Positions 23,018-23,052 of a DNA stretch of 23,052 nt are shown one piece after another (positions within the stretch are counted from its first letter, which is position 1; each line of letters begins with the position of its first letter). The position numbers were made by a program, and so were the translations under genes. The stretch comes from JANXVV01 sp038230975 (lineage in GTDB: Bacteria; Planctomycetota; Phycisphaerae; Tepidisphaerales; Tepidisphaeraceae), in assembly GCA_038230975.1 (NCBI GenBank), contig JBBRMF010000057.1, forward strand, positions 1 through 23,052, read 5' to 3'. Below the pieces are notes generated by a model. That model was not told the DNA's origin, did not search any database, and worked only from the letters and a program-made list of their open reading frames with translations.

Positions 23018-23052
23018 GATTCCTGTAGGTTCCGCTGTGCGGAACAGGAATC
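23018..23052. repeat. REP-like unit, third copy of the 13130/13175 element
   Basis: GTTCCGC (23029-23035) pairs with GCGGAAC (23039-23045), and flanking GATTCCT (23018-23024) pairs with AGGAATC (23046-23052), with GTAG bulged out. The central 21 bp at 23025-23045 are identical (reverse complement) to 13175-13195. The unit may continue past the window's end. Confidence 0.7.

Noticed and set aside
1..23052. tRNA, rRNA or prophage/IS elements
   Set aside because: No tRNA-like cloverleaf, rRNA sequence, transposase or integrase was recognised in any frame.

Overview
The window looks like chromosome from a planctomycete, possibly near the Phycisphaerae, though the class is a guess. The strongest evidence is the run at 14.3-21.5 kb: an ECF sigma factor, a FecR-type anti-sigma factor, a PSCyt1/PSCyt2/PSD1 protein (DUF1549/DUF1553), a Tat-exported DUF1501 protein and the stump of a PVC-type dehydrogenase. 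This set is typical of Planctomycetota. Base composition is moderately GC-rich, the short intergenic gaps hold several palindromic repeats, and there are no phage or plasmid genes.

Layout. 0.2-3.0 kb: an SPFH/GYF protein and a double zinc-ribbon membrane protein, resembling part of the Bacillus ydjFGHI envelope module, with a decayed vapBC toxin-antitoxin pair between them. 3.0-5.1 kb: an ACS-family MFS transporter and a PlsC-type acyltransferase, then a possible small RNA ending in a strong intrinsic terminator. 5.3-7.5 kb: hinT on the minus strand, divergent from a MacB-type ABC permease and a small membrane protein. 7.7-12.2 kb: a membrane protein with a predicted cytoplasmic HTH and a TPR-like tail on the minus strand, divergent from a flavin-dependent tryptophan-halogenase-like enzyme, whose 3' end overlaps a convergent Tat-exported metallophosphoesterase. 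12.3-13.9 kb: a thioredoxin-like [2Fe-2S] ferredoxin, a three-helix membrane protein and a convergent unknown gene. 14.3-21.5 kb: the sigma/anti-sigma/PSD1/DUF1501 operon. 21.6-22.9 kb: purD on the minus strand.

How the genes work together. The clearest functional unit is the 14.3-21.5 kb operon, where the sigma factor and its membrane-bound FecR/zinc-finger partner probably control the exported PSD1 and DUF1501 proteins. The other genes form pairs or stand alone. Several genes without a Shine-Dalgarno sequence have a TANNNT hexamer 6-7 nt before their ATG, which suggests leaderless transcripts. No rRNA, tRNA, CRISPR array, IS element or prophage was recognised. The features most worth a second look are the leaderless-promoter pattern, the HTH-TM-TPR protein facing the halogenase across a palindrome, the anti-sigma factor fused to an amidotransferase-like domain, and the two gene remnants (vapC and the PVC dehydrogenase).
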